A stretch of 64,000 nucleotides of DNA from Bacteroidia bacterium (lineage in GTDB: Bacteria; Bacteroidota; Bacteroidia; J057), in assembly GCA_030430205.1 (NCBI GenBank), contig JAUIGE010000008.1, positions 124,001 to 188,000 on the forward strand. Direction: 5' to 3'. Below, in pieces: positions 46,149 through 55,463 of this stretch (positions are counted from its first letter, which is position 1; each line of letters begins with the position of its first letter). The notes beneath the pieces were generated by a model, which had not been told where the DNA came from, made no database searches, and saw nothing but the letters and a program-made list of their open reading frames with translations. Position numbers and translations under genes: made by a program.

Positions 46149-47193
46149 CAGCAAGGGAGCTAAAATTGGGCGCATTCCATTGAAAAAAAGAGACAGTTCC
46201 ACCGGATCGGTCTCGCAAAGGTGCAGTGAGGCGGGCAGCACTCAGGAGGTTCGAATCAGAGATGGCTTCGATCCGAAGATGGTCTCCCTCACGGAAGAAT
46301 TTAGCGCGCCATACTGTGTCTTTCCTACAGAGATATATGTTGGGCGCAAAGCTACTAAAAAAGCCGCTCGCTTCTACAATATCCCCATTAAAATCGCCCA
46401 TTAATCCCAAAAATTGACTATTTCTGAATATCACTCCCCAACTGAATGCTGGCAGCGCTATGTCCAGGGGAAGCGGATAGGTAGCCGCTGGATCAACATA
46501 GGTGCGCGCTATTTCATTGTTCAAAATAGAGTTGGTTTCCTGAATAGATTTTAGCTCTCCCATATTGTAAAACATGAGCATCGCCCGGTCCACAGGGGGC
46601 ACGCCCATCTTCTCGGGATAGCGAAAAGGATACAGCCGCAAAGTGACGGAAAAAACCTGTTCCGCATAGCGGGACTTCAACTCATTCAACAAGTTGAAGT
46701 AGCGATCCTGTGTGCTTTCTGTCCAGTCACAATCAATTTGAATTTCTTTTTGGGGCCCTCCCCTACCTATCTGCCACAGTTCGTCCAGTTTTTCCTGGAT
46801 GCGTGCCGCCAGCCATTCTATCTCATCTGCCTGCAATTTGAGCAGGCAATCATTGGTAATATAAATCACGGGAATGATTTCCAGCTTTTCGGGAAAAGGC
46901 GTCTGTACGTCCAGGACAGCCACGGGCTGTGCCCGCAGGGCCGGGCTAAACTCCACGTCAAAAAATTTGACGTAGAGGCGATCTATAGCCAGGCTATCAG
47001 CCTTTTGCTGATCTGCCAACTGCCACTGAAAAGTGGATTGCCAATAATATACCGCCCGTTGGGGCGGGATGGAGCTTGTTTTAGTCGAACAAGCAGAAAT
47101 GAAAACACTCAGGATAAGACCTAAAAATGTCCCCATTTGAACAGGGAAGCGCCTTCTCAGGCCAGTTTTAATAAGCAAGCATCTTTTTTGCAT
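46111..47193 (-). CDS. Lipoprotein, possible TIM-barrel (glycosidase-like) fold
   Basis: The chosen start is ATG 47193 (360 residues); a TTG two codons upstream is possible. The lipoprotein signal ends FLGLILSVFISAC. The body has alternating hydrophobic strands and helices and stretches such as KEIQIDCDWTESTQDRYFNL and VDRAMLMFYNMGEL, which suggest a TIM-barrel with acidic residues at strand ends, as in glycosidase-like proteins. The family is not certain. It precedes and overlaps the TPR-like gene. It is divergent from the TetR gene with only 54 bp between starts. Confidence 0.68.
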   Translation of the reverse strand: MQKRCLLIKTGLRRRFPVQMGTFLGLILSVFISACSTKTSSIPPQRAVYYWQSTFQWQLADQQKADSLAIDRLYVKFFDVEFSPALRAQPVAVLDVQTPFPEKLEIIPVIYITNDCLLKLQADEIEWLAARIQEKLDELWQIGRGGPQKEIQIDCDWTESTQDRYFNLLNELKSRYAEQVFSVTLRLYPFRYPEKMGVPPVDRAMLMFYNMGELKSIQETNSILNNEIARTYVDPAATYPLPLDIALPAFSWGVIFRNSQFLGLMGDFNGDIVEASGFFSSFAPNIYLCRKDTVWRAKFFREGDHLRIEAISDSNLLSAARLTAPLRDRSGGTVSFFQWNAPNFSSLADEDLETVFSVFD

Positions 47194-47247
47194 GTTCAAA
47201 TTTCTAAAATTTCAGCCTAACTTAAGGGGCGAAAAGAAAAATCGAAA

Positions 47248-47841
47248 ATGATATTACCTGAAATAAAGCCGCTGAGTGAGCGAAAGGAAGAAATATTGAC
47301 CCAGGCACGCATTCTTTTTTGTGAAAAAGGCTATGCTACGGCTTCCATGAGAGATCTCGCAAAGCGGTTGGAAATACAGGCAGCAAGCCTTTACAGCAAC
47401 TTCAACTCTAAGGAAGATATGTTATGGGAGATCGCCCTTCGCTGCGCAAAGGATTTTTTTGAAAAAATTGATCCCATTTGCCAGACAAATCTCCCACCCG
47501 ATGAAAAACTTCAGGCCATGCTTGAAACACATATCGAGGTCATTATCGAAAACAGGGATGCCTCCACCATTTTTTTTGACCAATGGAAATACCTGAGTGC
47601 AGAAAAGCGGAAACAATATGCTGCCTTTCAACATGCCTATGAGCAGCGTTTTGTGGATATACTCAGAGAAGGCCAGGATGCAGGATTGTTTCAGGACATG
47701 CACAGCCGGTTTGTTAGTTTGAGTATTTTGTCTGCCTTAAACTGGATATCGCGCTGGTATCGCCCGGAGGGCAAAATGCAGGTGCATGAGATCAAGCAGG
47801 AGCTGCTTCAGCTTTTGATGCAGGGCATCAAACAGCGCTGA
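47248..47841 (+). CDS. TetR/AcrR-family transcriptional regulator
   Basis: This 197-residue protein has the N-terminal TetR helix-turn-helix (about 10-60: ILTQARILFCEKGYATASMR, LAKRLEIQAASLYSNFNSKE) followed by an all-helical ligand-binding domain. TetR proteins are usually repressors released by a small ligand, often of efflux or lipid genes. The close divergent start of the lipoprotein/TPR pair (54 bp) makes that pair a candidate target. pbpC follows on the same strand with a gap of about 97 bp. Confidence 0.9.
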   Translation: MILPEIKPLSERKEEILTQARILFCEKGYATASMRDLAKRLEIQAASLYSNFNSKEDMLWEIALRCAKDFFEKIDPICQTNLPPDEKLQAMLETHIEVIIENRDASTIFFDQWKYLSAEKRKQYAAFQHAYEQRFVDILREGQDAGLFQDMHSRFVSLSILSALNWISRWYRPEGKMQVHEIKQELLQLLMQGIKQR

Positions 47842-47938
47842 TTTCATTTACTCAGAGGCTTATCCCCTTTTGGAAGGGTATGCCCTCAATTACTTTGAAT
47901 GCCCCTTTCCTTATGTCATCTCCCTGCTTCTTGCAGTT

Positions 47939-50308
47939 ATGAAAAGTTTTTGGAAAAACATACTGAAAAGACATCCACGCAAGCTGATCGTACTTGCGGT
48001 TTTGGGTATTGCCTACTATTTCTGCCTGCCAGAACCATTGTTTCATGACCCATTTTGTACGGTGCTCAGCAGCAGGGAAAATAAATTGCTGGGAGCGCGT
48101 ATCGCCAACGATGGCCAATGGCGTTTTCCTCCAGCTGACAGCGTGCCTGAAAAATTCAGCAAAGCGATCATCGCTTTTGAGGATAAGCGTTTCTACCGCC
48201 ATATAGGCGTAGACCCACTGGCCACAGGCCGTGCCCTCCGCCTCAACCTGCAGGCAGGTGAGGTTGTCAGCGGCGGCAGCACGCTGAGCATGCAAGTGAT
48301 CCGGCTTGCCCGCAAGGGCAAGTCACGCTCCTACTTCGAAAAAATCATCGAGATGATTTTGGCCACGCGCCTCGAGGCGCGCTACAGCAAGGCTGAGATC
48401 CTTGCACTATATGCCTCCTATGCCCCCTTTGGCGGCAATGTCGTGGGCATAGATGCCGCCGCCTGGAAGTACTTTGGGCGCTCAGCACATCAGCTGAGCT
48501 GGGCAGAGAGCGCCACCCTGGCAGTATTGCCCAATGCTCCCAGCCTCATACATCCCGGCAGAAACCGGGATGCTCTGAAGCGCAAGCGCGATGATCTGCT
48601 CCTGAAATTGGCCGAAACCGGCATCGTAGATAGCCTGACGGCTGCGCTTGCGCAGTATGAACCTCTCCCGCAAAAGCCGCTGGCTTTGCCGGCACATGCT
48701 CCTCACCTGCTGGAGCAGGTGCGCCAGCAAGAGATAGAAGCGAAAAGTATTTTTCGCTCAAGCCTGAATTTTAGCCTGCAAAAACAAGCCAACCGCATTC
48801 TTGCACACCATCACCACCTTTTGTCCCAAAATGATATCCACAATGCTGCCGCAATCATCGCTGATATAGAAACAGGACAGGTTTTGGCTTATGTGGGCAA
48901 TACCCCCTGCGACGAAAAGGAGCACGGATGTACCGTCGATGTCATCCCCGCCCGGCGGAGTACAGGGAGTATTCTCAAACCCTTCCTATATGCTGCCATG
49001 ATCGATGATGGCGTTATCTTGCCCAATACGCTCGTTCCCGATGTACCCTCCCGCTATGGTGGCTACCACCCCAAAAATTATGACAGGGACTATGACGGAG
49101 CTGTACCTGCCCATCGGGCGCTTTCGCGCTCGCTCAATGTACCGGCAGTACACATGCTCAATCAATATGGGCTTGCCCGTTTTCACACCCGTTTGCAGCA
49201 ATACGGCATGACAACCCTGGATTATGCTCCCGATCATTATGGATTGACGCTGGTATTGGGAGGGGCAGAAGCTTCGCTTTGGGACCTGGCAGGCATGTAT
49301 GCCAGCATGGCCCGTACGCTCAACCATTATAGCTTGTATCATGGCAAATATGACAAAGGTGATTTTCATCCGCTTGTTTTACAGCAACAGGCAAGTTCCC
49401 GCGCCAAGCTCCAGGATCATGGCGTATTGAGCACCGCGGCCTGTTTTCAGACATTCGAAGCCATGAGCAAGGTGAATCGCCCTGAGGAAGACCGCAACTG
49501 GCAGACATTTGCTTCGGCGGGCAAAGTTGCCTGGAAGACGGGCACCAGCTATGGCTTCCGGGATGCCTGGGCCATAGGCGTGACGCCTCGCTATGTGGTA
49601 GCAGTCTGGGTCGGCAATGCCGATGGAGAAGGCCGCCCTGGCCTTGTGGGGGTGGAGGCCGCTGCTCCTGTGATGTTTGACCTTTTTGATGCCCTGGGCA
49701 GGCAGCAGAGTTGGTTTGCAGCGCCTTTTGGCGAACTGGTGATGAGCCCTGTGTGCCGCCTCAGCGGCCACCAGCCGGGGCCCTACTGTCCGATAGACAG
49801 CATGATGATATACCGGCAGGGCCAGCAAAGCGGCCCATGTCCCTATCACAAGCGCATCCATTTGGATGCGGAGGGACATTTTCGCGTCGATGACGCCTGC
49901 TATTCGCCTCAGGATATGACGCATAAGGCATACTTTGTTCTGCCTCCGATACAGGAATCCTATTACCAAAGCAGGAATCCGGATTTTATTCCGATGCCTC
50001 CTATCCATCCGGAATGCCAGGAACTCGCAGGGGAGGAAAAGGCGATGGAGTTGGTTTACCCTAAATTCAGAACCAAAATTTACATTCCGATCGACCTGGA
50101 TGGTCTGGCCTCCAAAACCGTTTTTGAGGTGACTCATAGAGATTCTGAAGCCATCATTTATTGGCATTTGGACGACTATTACCTGGGACAAACCCAGGGA
50201 ATACATGAAATGGCGCTACAGCCTACTTCAGGCCTTCACAGATTGAGTCTGGTAGATATGAATGGGGAGCGGTTAGAAAGAAAATTTGAAATTTTGGACA
50301 AAAAGTGA
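47939..50308 (+). CDS. pbpC: Penicillin-binding protein 1C
   Basis: This 789-residue protein starts at ATG 47939 (MKSFWKNILKRHP). A TTG 23 codons upstream would delay the membrane anchor. After one membrane helix (about 16-32) come a GT51 transglycosylase domain (AIIAFEDKRFYRHIGVDP, GGSTLSMQVIRL), a transpeptidase domain with Ser-Ile-Leu-Lys (SxxK), Ser-Leu-Asn (SxN) and KTGTS (KTG) motifs, and a C-terminal BiPBP_C-like domain. It polymerises and cross-links peptidoglycan. The alpha-2-macroglobulin gene often next to pbpC is absent. A strong terminator follows. Confidence 0.93.
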   Translation: MKSFWKNILKRHPRKLIVLAVLGIAYYFCLPEPLFHDPFCTVLSSRENKLLGARIANDGQWRFPPADSVPEKFSKAIIAFEDKRFYRHIGVDPLATGRALRLNLQAGEVVSGGSTLSMQVIRLARKGKSRSYFEKIIEMILATRLEARYSKAEILALYASYAPFGGNVVGIDAAAWKYFGRSAHQLSWAESATLAVLPNAPSLIHPGRNRDALKRKRDDLLLKLAETGIVDSLTAALAQYEPLPQKPLALPAHAPHLLEQVRQQEIEAKSIFRSSLNFSLQKQANRILAHHHHLLSQNDIHNAAAIIADIETGQVLAYVGNTPCDEKEHGCTVDVIPARRSTGSILKPFLYAAMIDDGVILPNTLVPDVPSRYGGYHPKNYDRDYDGAVPAHRALSRSLNVPAVHMLNQYGLARFHTRLQQYGMTTLDYAPDHYGLTLVLGGAEASLWDLAGMYASMARTLNHYSLYHGKYDKGDFHPLVLQQQASSRAKLQDHGVLSTAACFQTFEAMSKVNRPEEDRNWQTFASAGKVAWKTGTSYGFRDAWAIGVTPRYVVAVWVGNADGEGRPGLVGVEAAAPVMFDLFDALGRQQSWFAAPFGELVMSPVCRLSGHQPGPYCPIDSMMIYRQGQQSGPCPYHKRIHLDAEGHFRVDDACYSPQDMTHKAYFVLPPIQESYYQSRNPDFIPMPPIHPECQELAGEEKAMELVYPKFRTKIYIPIDLDGLASKTVFEVTHRDSEAIIYWHLDDYYLGQTQGIHEMALQPTSGLHRLSLVDMNGERLERKFEILDKK

Positions 50309-50377
50309 TGTTTTAAGTATTTGAAACTCTCGCTTCAGGATTTGAATCTGTAAGAATGGGCCCATCAGAAAAACAGG

Positions 50378-50415
50378 AATGCTAGCTTATGCAAAAGGCT
50401 AGCATTTTCTTTTTG
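50378..50415 (+). terminator. Rho-independent terminator after pbpC
   Basis: AATGCTAGC (50378-50386) and GCTAGCATT (50398-50406) form a perfect 9-bp stem with an 11-nt loop. A T-rich tract (TTCTTTTT) follows, about 70 bp after the pbpC stop. Confidence 0.85.
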
Positions 50416-50986
50416 CCCCAAAAGTTGTATGCTATTGTAGTCAATGCGTAGATTAAAGTATCCACTTGACTGTTTTTCGGGGCTTATTTATAAAAATACT
50501 TATATGAGCAGAATAAAACAGGTAATGAAACACAATTACATTGCTGATAAATTCCATTTCAGAAAATGTCAAAATAATCCCCATCCATGATATTTGAGCC
50601 TATTTCGAAAGTCGAATTAATTTAATTACACATAAAATAAATGTAATATTTTATACTTTTTTTAGCGAAAAAGATTGTTCGATTTTCAAATTATTCATCA
50701 AATAAATGTGGAATGGGCCAAAAATTCAGGTCAAAATGCTTTGTTGGATACCTTTTTGAAAAATGACTTGTAGAAACAGTAGTCTCTATATTCTGGCAGT
50801 ATGTCCTGCCAAAGTGCTCTTTGTAAGACATTATCCTGGGAAAAAAATCATCCCACCTTCTTTTTACACCAAATGGAAAATAATTACTATGTAAGAATTG
50901 AGAAAACTATCACAGAAAAGCTTCCTGAATAATGTATAACTATGCATCAGGATATTAAAGGTAGTCAAAAAGCTAGTTTAGTCTAA

Positions 50987-51047
50987 AGGTTAGGTATTTA
51001 GAGATAATACCAGGTTAGGTACTTTTAAGGTTAGGTACATTTAGGTA
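50987..51047 (+). repeat. Direct repeats AGGTTAGGTA upstream of DUF1800 gene
   Basis: Exact AGGTTAGGTA occurs at 50987-50996, 51012-51021 and 51028-51037, and a partial TTAGGTA at 51041-51047. The start-to-start distances of the full copies are 25 and 16 bp. The block ends about 50 bp before the DUF1800 start, where a multimeric activator site or an untranslated-leader element could lie. Confidence 0.8.
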
Positions 51048-51099
51048 AGTAGAATCAGAATTAACACATTTTTCAATTGAAAATCGCTGGTCATGCAAG

Positions 51100-52809
51100 A
51101 TGACCGGGCTGACGTTTTCATGGCAAATTTTTACACAACACATTATGCCCTCTCTAGCTCCACATTCCGGAACTCTCGGCAAGCGGTTGGCAGCTCATCT
51201 GCTTAGGAGAGTAACTTTTGGCCCCAGCAGGGCTGAAATTGATTCTTTCAAAACAATGACAGCCGCTCAGGCTGTTGATGCTGTAACCAACGCTGCGGGC
51301 TTTGCTCCGCCGCCAGATCCACGGGACCCTGCCAATGGCAGTACCTGGGTCTGGGGAAATGACAATACCAAAAACAGCCAATCCTCGGGAAGTGGCGATT
51401 ATTTGCGCCATACCTACCTGACAGGTTGGTGGGTAGATGAGGCTTTCGAATCGAAACCTCCACATATAGCCCAAAAGATGGTCTTTTTCCTTCATACCAT
51501 TTTTGCGACGGATCATCACGCAAAAAGGTCGGAGAATCAATACCACCAAATGGCACTTTTTAGAAAATATGCAAATGGTTCTGTGAAGACCGTCGCCCGC
51601 AAAATCATCATGGATAACGCCATGATCGAGTTTTTGGATAGCAATTCAAATACCCTCTTTGCACCAAATGAAAACTTTTCAAGGGAGATTCTCGAATTGT
51701 TCACTATCCTGAAAGGTCCCCAAATAGGTCCCGGTAATTATACCAATTATACGGAGTATGATGTGCAGCAGGCTGCAAAAATATTTACCGGAATCAAACA
51801 GGAAAACCGTTGGGATAGCGCTACAAACCGGGATCCGGATACAGGCCTTTCCCGTGGAAAAATTTACACCCCTCACCATGATAGCGGGAATAAAACCTTC
51901 AGCAGTGCTTTTAATGGCAAAACAATCACAGGGAGCAATACAGAAGCCGGCATCCATCAGGAATTTGATGCCTTTATCAATATGGTTTTTGACCAATTAG
52001 CCACAGCTCAATCCTATGTCAGGAGAATCTATCGCTTCTTTCTTCACTACGACATCACCCCTGACATCGAGCAGGACATCATCCAACCACTGGCTACGGA
52101 GTTATTGAATAATGGATATAACATGATGGCCATCATCAAGAAACTGCTGAAAAGCCAGCATTTTTATGATGCCGACGACAGTGACGCTTCTGATAATGTA
52201 ATAGGTGGTATCGTTTCTTCTCCTCTTGAATTTTTTGTTAAGACCCTACGATTTTTTCACATCAATCCTCCGAGCGAAACAGCAAATGCATACACGCATT
52301 ATCACGATTTTTACCGCGATACGGTCCTGCGATACATTTTGCTCAATATGAATATGGATGTTTGGAGCCCTCCTTCAGTAGCGGGCTACAATGCCTACCA
52401 CCAGGCGCCCTCCTACTCCAAGGCCTGGATCAGCGCCAATACATTGCCATTCCGCTACAAATTTGTGGATATGCTCTATTCTGGCAGCAAACTCCTGACC
52501 TGGGGAAGTATCCAGATAAGCTTCAATGTGATGGATTTTGTCAACAGTACAAATCCAGTCAATATATCAGACCCCAGGACACCTTCTACCCTTGTGCAGG
52601 AAATAGTGGAGTATGCTTTCCCTGAAGCACTTCCTGCCGACAGATTCAGCTATTTCAAAAATGATATCCTCCTGGGTAGTTATTCCGACCTCGAATGGGC
52701 TGATGAATGGGACGACTACCTCCTTACTGGTGACGATACAGTAGTCAAATCGCGGATAGAGAAGTTGATTCGCGCCATCATCCAGTCTCCGGAGTTTCAA
52801 TTAATGTAA
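51100..52809 (+). CDS. DUF1800 domain-containing protein
   Basis: This protein has 569 residues from ATG 51100; ATG 51145 (MPSLAPHSGTLGKRLAAHLL) is equally plausible. It matches DUF1800 along its whole length: the LLRRVTFGPSRAEIDSF start, WWVDEAF, MVFFLHTIFATDHHA, FSREILELFTI and the PPSVAGYNAYHQAP region. There is no obvious signal peptide. DUF1800 proteins are almost always paired with DUF1501 proteins, as here (18-bp gap). The biochemical role is unknown; links to secreted or surface polymer handling have been proposed for the pair. Confidence 0.9.
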   Translation: MTGLTFSWQIFTQHIMPSLAPHSGTLGKRLAAHLLRRVTFGPSRAEIDSFKTMTAAQAVDAVTNAAGFAPPPDPRDPANGSTWVWGNDNTKNSQSSGSGDYLRHTYLTGWWVDEAFESKPPHIAQKMVFFLHTIFATDHHAKRSENQYHQMALFRKYANGSVKTVARKIIMDNAMIEFLDSNSNTLFAPNENFSREILELFTILKGPQIGPGNYTNYTEYDVQQAAKIFTGIKQENRWDSATNRDPDTGLSRGKIYTPHHDSGNKTFSSAFNGKTITGSNTEAGIHQEFDAFINMVFDQLATAQSYVRRIYRFFLHYDITPDIEQDIIQPLATELLNNGYNMMAIIKKLLKSQHFYDADDSDASDNVIGGIVSSPLEFFVKTLRFFHINPPSETANAYTHYHDFYRDTVLRYILLNMNMDVWSPPSVAGYNAYHQAPSYSKAWISANTLPFRYKFVDMLYSGSKLLTWGSIQISFNVMDFVNSTNPVNISDPRTPSTLVQEIVEYAFPEALPADRFSYFKNDILLGSYSDLEWADEWDDYLLTGDDTVVKSRIEKLIRAIIQSPEFQLM

Positions 52810-52827
52810 CCACAAAACAAGAAAATC

Positions 52828-54801
52828 ATGACTTTGAATAGACGCTCTTTTATGAAGAGCATGCTCACAGTGAGCGCTGCCCCTTTGCTAGTCAATGGCA
52901 TTCCTGTCAGGAGCCTGGCTACTCCCATGATGACCCAACTGACGTGTCAGGAAGTGAATGATCGGATCATTGTTTTGATTCAACTTCACGGAGGAAATGA
53001 CGGCCTGAATACCGTTATTCCTGTTGACCAATATAGCACCTATGCAAACTACCGCCCGACCATCAAAATTCCGGATAGCGGTAGCCGAAAATACCTTTCG
53101 GTGACTCCCAGTGTAGGTCTTCACCCAGATATGACGGGGATTAAATCCCTTTATGACAACGGCTGGGCGACGATTGTTCAGGATGTGGGCTATGATGAAA
53201 TCAATCGCTCTCACTTCAAAGGATCAGACCTTTGGCTTACGGGAGGGGACTCCTCCCCAGCAGGCCAGACCATTCATTCTGGATGGGTAGGCCGTTATCT
53301 GGATGAGCGTTTTCCCAATTATCCTTTTGCTTATCCTAACCCCACAACACCTGATCCCATCGCATTGGAATTTGGAAACAGAAGCCTTTCATTGGCTTTC
53401 CACAGGGAAACGGGCTCGCCCATAGGCATGTCAATCGCGGATGATCCGCAGGATTTTTACAACCTGATTACAGGTGTAGGCGGCGCTTTGCCCTCTTCTT
53501 CGCCTAGCTCTCATTATGGAGAAATGCTGCAATTTATCATGGATACACAGTCCAGCAGCAATGATTACGCTCAGCGGATTTACTCTGCATACAATACAGG
53601 AAATAATTCCGGTAGCGCAGTCTATCCAACCACCTATCCTGGAAATCCAGGAAACAATGTGAATAATGAGCTGGGGCCACAGCTCAAGACCGTAGCCCGT
53701 CTTATCAATGGTGGTTTGCAGACCCGGGTATATATGGTTCGCCTCACAGGCTTTGATACGCATAGCAGCCAGATCACCCCAGGAAACCCTACGGAAGGAA
53801 ATCACGCTGCGCTGCTGTATTACCTTTCCAGCTCTGTAAAGGCATTCTTTGATGATCTCAATGCCAACAACAATGCAGACAAAGTGATGGCTGTCACTTT
53901 CTCTGAGTTTGGAAGGCAGATCGGACAAAATGGCTCGGCTGGTACAGACCATGGCACCCTGGCTCCGATGATGATCTTTGGAAAAGGTGTCAATGGTGGG
54001 GTCATGGGAAATACGCCTGACCTCAGTTCTGTTTCAAATAATATCCTGACTAACAAGCAGTTTGACTACCGTCAGGTATTGACCACCCTGCTTCAGGATT
54101 GGTTGGGTGCGGGTAACGATACCCTTTCAGAGACGCAATTCAGCCAGTGGCAAAATCAGAAACTGGGCATCATAGATCCCAATTTTGTCGCACCTCCGAG
54201 TTGCTATATAGCAGCATTCCCGGTCGGGTTGACCTACTTCGATGCAATAGTGGAAAACAACAGTGTTGTTCGCCTCAATTGGCAAACCGCCACAGAAACC
54301 AACAATTCGCATTTTGAGATACAACGCTCACATGACGGCATTGTATTCGAACGCCTGGAGCAGATGCCCGGAGCTGGCAACAGCAGCCGGGAAAGGACTT
54401 ACACTACCCTTGATCCCAAACCCTACAAAGGCTTGTCGTATTACCGGCTAAAGCAGGTGGATTTTGACGGAAATTTCGCTTTCTCAGACATCGTTACCGT
54501 CATGATAAGCCCAACAGGCAGCGTCGAGATCAAGGTCGAAAACTACCCCAACCCAGCCAGTGATGTGCTATACCTCAACATCAATTCTACTGAAATACTC
54601 GAAGCGGAATTGAATTTCATGAATACCGTAGGCCAGCGTGTAAGGCAGGAAAAACTCAGCCTGAGCAATGGCCTCAATAAAATAAAATTGGACATAAGCG
54701 AGTTGATTCCTGGCTATTACTATGCAGAAATCAATGCGCAGGTCCCCGGAAGTATTGAAAGAAAGCACCTGAAAAGTTTCAAACAGGTGATTAGAAGATA
54801 A
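52828..54801 (+). CDS. DUF1501 protein with Tat-like signal and T9SS sorting domain
   Basis: This 657-residue protein has a twin-arginine-like signal (NRRSFMK, then a hydrophobic TVSAAPLLV core). The DUF1501 sulfatase-like domain covers about residues 40-445 (IVLIQLHGGNDGLNTVIPVD, FDTHSSQ, VMAVTFSEFGRQI, GTDHGTLAPMMIFG). A linker domain follows (WQTATETNNSHFEIQRS, the fibronectin-like segment common before sorting signals), then a C-terminal type A sorting domain (about 570-657, VENYPNPASDVLYLNI). It should end up secreted or at the cell surface. It is cotranscribed with DUF1800 and followed by a terminator. Confidence 0.92.
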   Translation: MTLNRRSFMKSMLTVSAAPLLVNGIPVRSLATPMMTQLTCQEVNDRIIVLIQLHGGNDGLNTVIPVDQYSTYANYRPTIKIPDSGSRKYLSVTPSVGLHPDMTGIKSLYDNGWATIVQDVGYDEINRSHFKGSDLWLTGGDSSPAGQTIHSGWVGRYLDERFPNYPFAYPNPTTPDPIALEFGNRSLSLAFHRETGSPIGMSIADDPQDFYNLITGVGGALPSSSPSSHYGEMLQFIMDTQSSSNDYAQRIYSAYNTGNNSGSAVYPTTYPGNPGNNVNNELGPQLKTVARLINGGLQTRVYMVRLTGFDTHSSQITPGNPTEGNHAALLYYLSSSVKAFFDDLNANNNADKVMAVTFSEFGRQIGQNGSAGTDHGTLAPMMIFGKGVNGGVMGNTPDLSSVSNNILTNKQFDYRQVLTTLLQDWLGAGNDTLSETQFSQWQNQKLGIIDPNFVAPPSCYIAAFPVGLTYFDAIVENNSVVRLNWQTATETNNSHFEIQRSHDGIVFERLEQMPGAGNSSRERTYTTLDPKPYKGLSYYRLKQVDFDGNFAFSDIVTVMISPTGSVEIKVENYPNPASDVLYLNINSTEILEAELNFMNTVGQRVRQEKLSLSNGLNKIKLDISELIPGYYYAEINAQVPGSIERKHLKSFKQVIRR

Positions 54802-54855
54802 ATTTATTCTATCTATTTATCTATTCTCATTTTCCATTTACACCTTTAGTAATTG

Positions 54856-54888
54856 CGCTCCTTTTCACTATTGAGAAGGAGCGTTTTT
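54856..54888 (+). terminator. Rho-independent terminator after the DUF1501 gene
   Basis: CGCTCCTTTTCA (54856-54867) and TGAGAAGGAGCG (54872-54883) form a 12-bp stem with one G-T pair and a 4-nt loop, followed by five T. It ends the DUF1800-DUF1501 transcript and lies before the convergent DUF1415 gene. Confidence 0.85.
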
Positions 54889-54914
54889 AAGTAAAGGCTT
54901 GAATAGATGTCAGG

Positions 54915-55463
54915 TCAATTCTTTAAGTTTTCGAGCTTTTTTTCCAAAATACTTTTCCCTAACTCTCTTAACTTTTTCACATTTTCAACAGGAATTTTAT
55001 CGATATCCGGGTGAGTATCAACGGCTTGACTGATGCTCTCTTCCCGAAGAATATGAATCAAAGGAAATGGCGAGCGATTGGTATAATGAGAGGCATCTGC
55101 CGGATCTTCTTCTCCAAAAAGATAATCAGGATGAAAACCTACCAGTTGAAAAACACCTGTTAAGCCTGCTTCGTCCAACAACTCTTCTGCGATTTCTAAA
55201 AAGTCCCAATAATCTTCCCACTTTTTCAGGCAATGAGGATGAACCAACAGGCTCGTCTCCCAGACGGAGGGTTCCGCATCATATAAAAACAAAAATTCAG
55301 TCAATAAGTCCCGGACAAGCTGGTTTTCGTCCTGTGCTTCACTGAGCACAAATCTGATCCGCCCCTGCTGGAAGGGATGACGGGCAAAAGGGCAAAGGTT
55401 CAGCCCTATGACAAATTTTTCGACCCATTGACGGGTAGCTTTCAGGTAAGGATTTTCACTCAT
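54915..55463 (-). CDS. DUF1415 domain-containing protein
   Basis: This 182-residue cytoplasmic protein has the DUF1415 pattern: an N-terminal WVEKFVIGLNLCPFARHP with one conserved Cys, then LLVHPHCL, FHPDYLFG, and NRSPFPLIHILREESISQAV. No enzymatic activity is established for the family. The start overlaps the YjjX-like gene by 8 bp, so they are translationally coupled. The C-terminus is charged and coiled. Confidence 0.88.
   Translation of the reverse strand: MSENPYLKATRQWVEKFVIGLNLCPFARHPFQQGRIRFVLSEAQDENQLVRDLLTEFLFLYDAEPSVWETSLLVHPHCLKKWEDYWDFLEIAEELLDEAGLTGVFQLVGFHPDYLFGEEDPADASHYTNRSPFPLIHILREESISQAVDTHPDIDKIPVENVKKLRELGKSILEKKLENLKN

Larger units (their letters stand above)
50309..51099. 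other. Long AT-rich intergenic region
   Basis: This is the longest gene-free stretch, 791 bp. It holds the pbpC terminator at its left end, a series of AGGTTAGGTA repeats at its right end, and AT-rich sequence between them. I see no frame of convincing composition and no tRNA-like cloverleaf. A weak inverted repeat (ATTACA / TGTAAT with an 11-nt spacer) lies near 50620-50645. Confidence 0.6.

Noticed and set aside
46230-46260. GTTCGAATC-like tRNA T-loop sequence
   Set aside because: It lies inside the lipoprotein coding sequence, and no acceptor, D or anticodon stems can be drawn around it.
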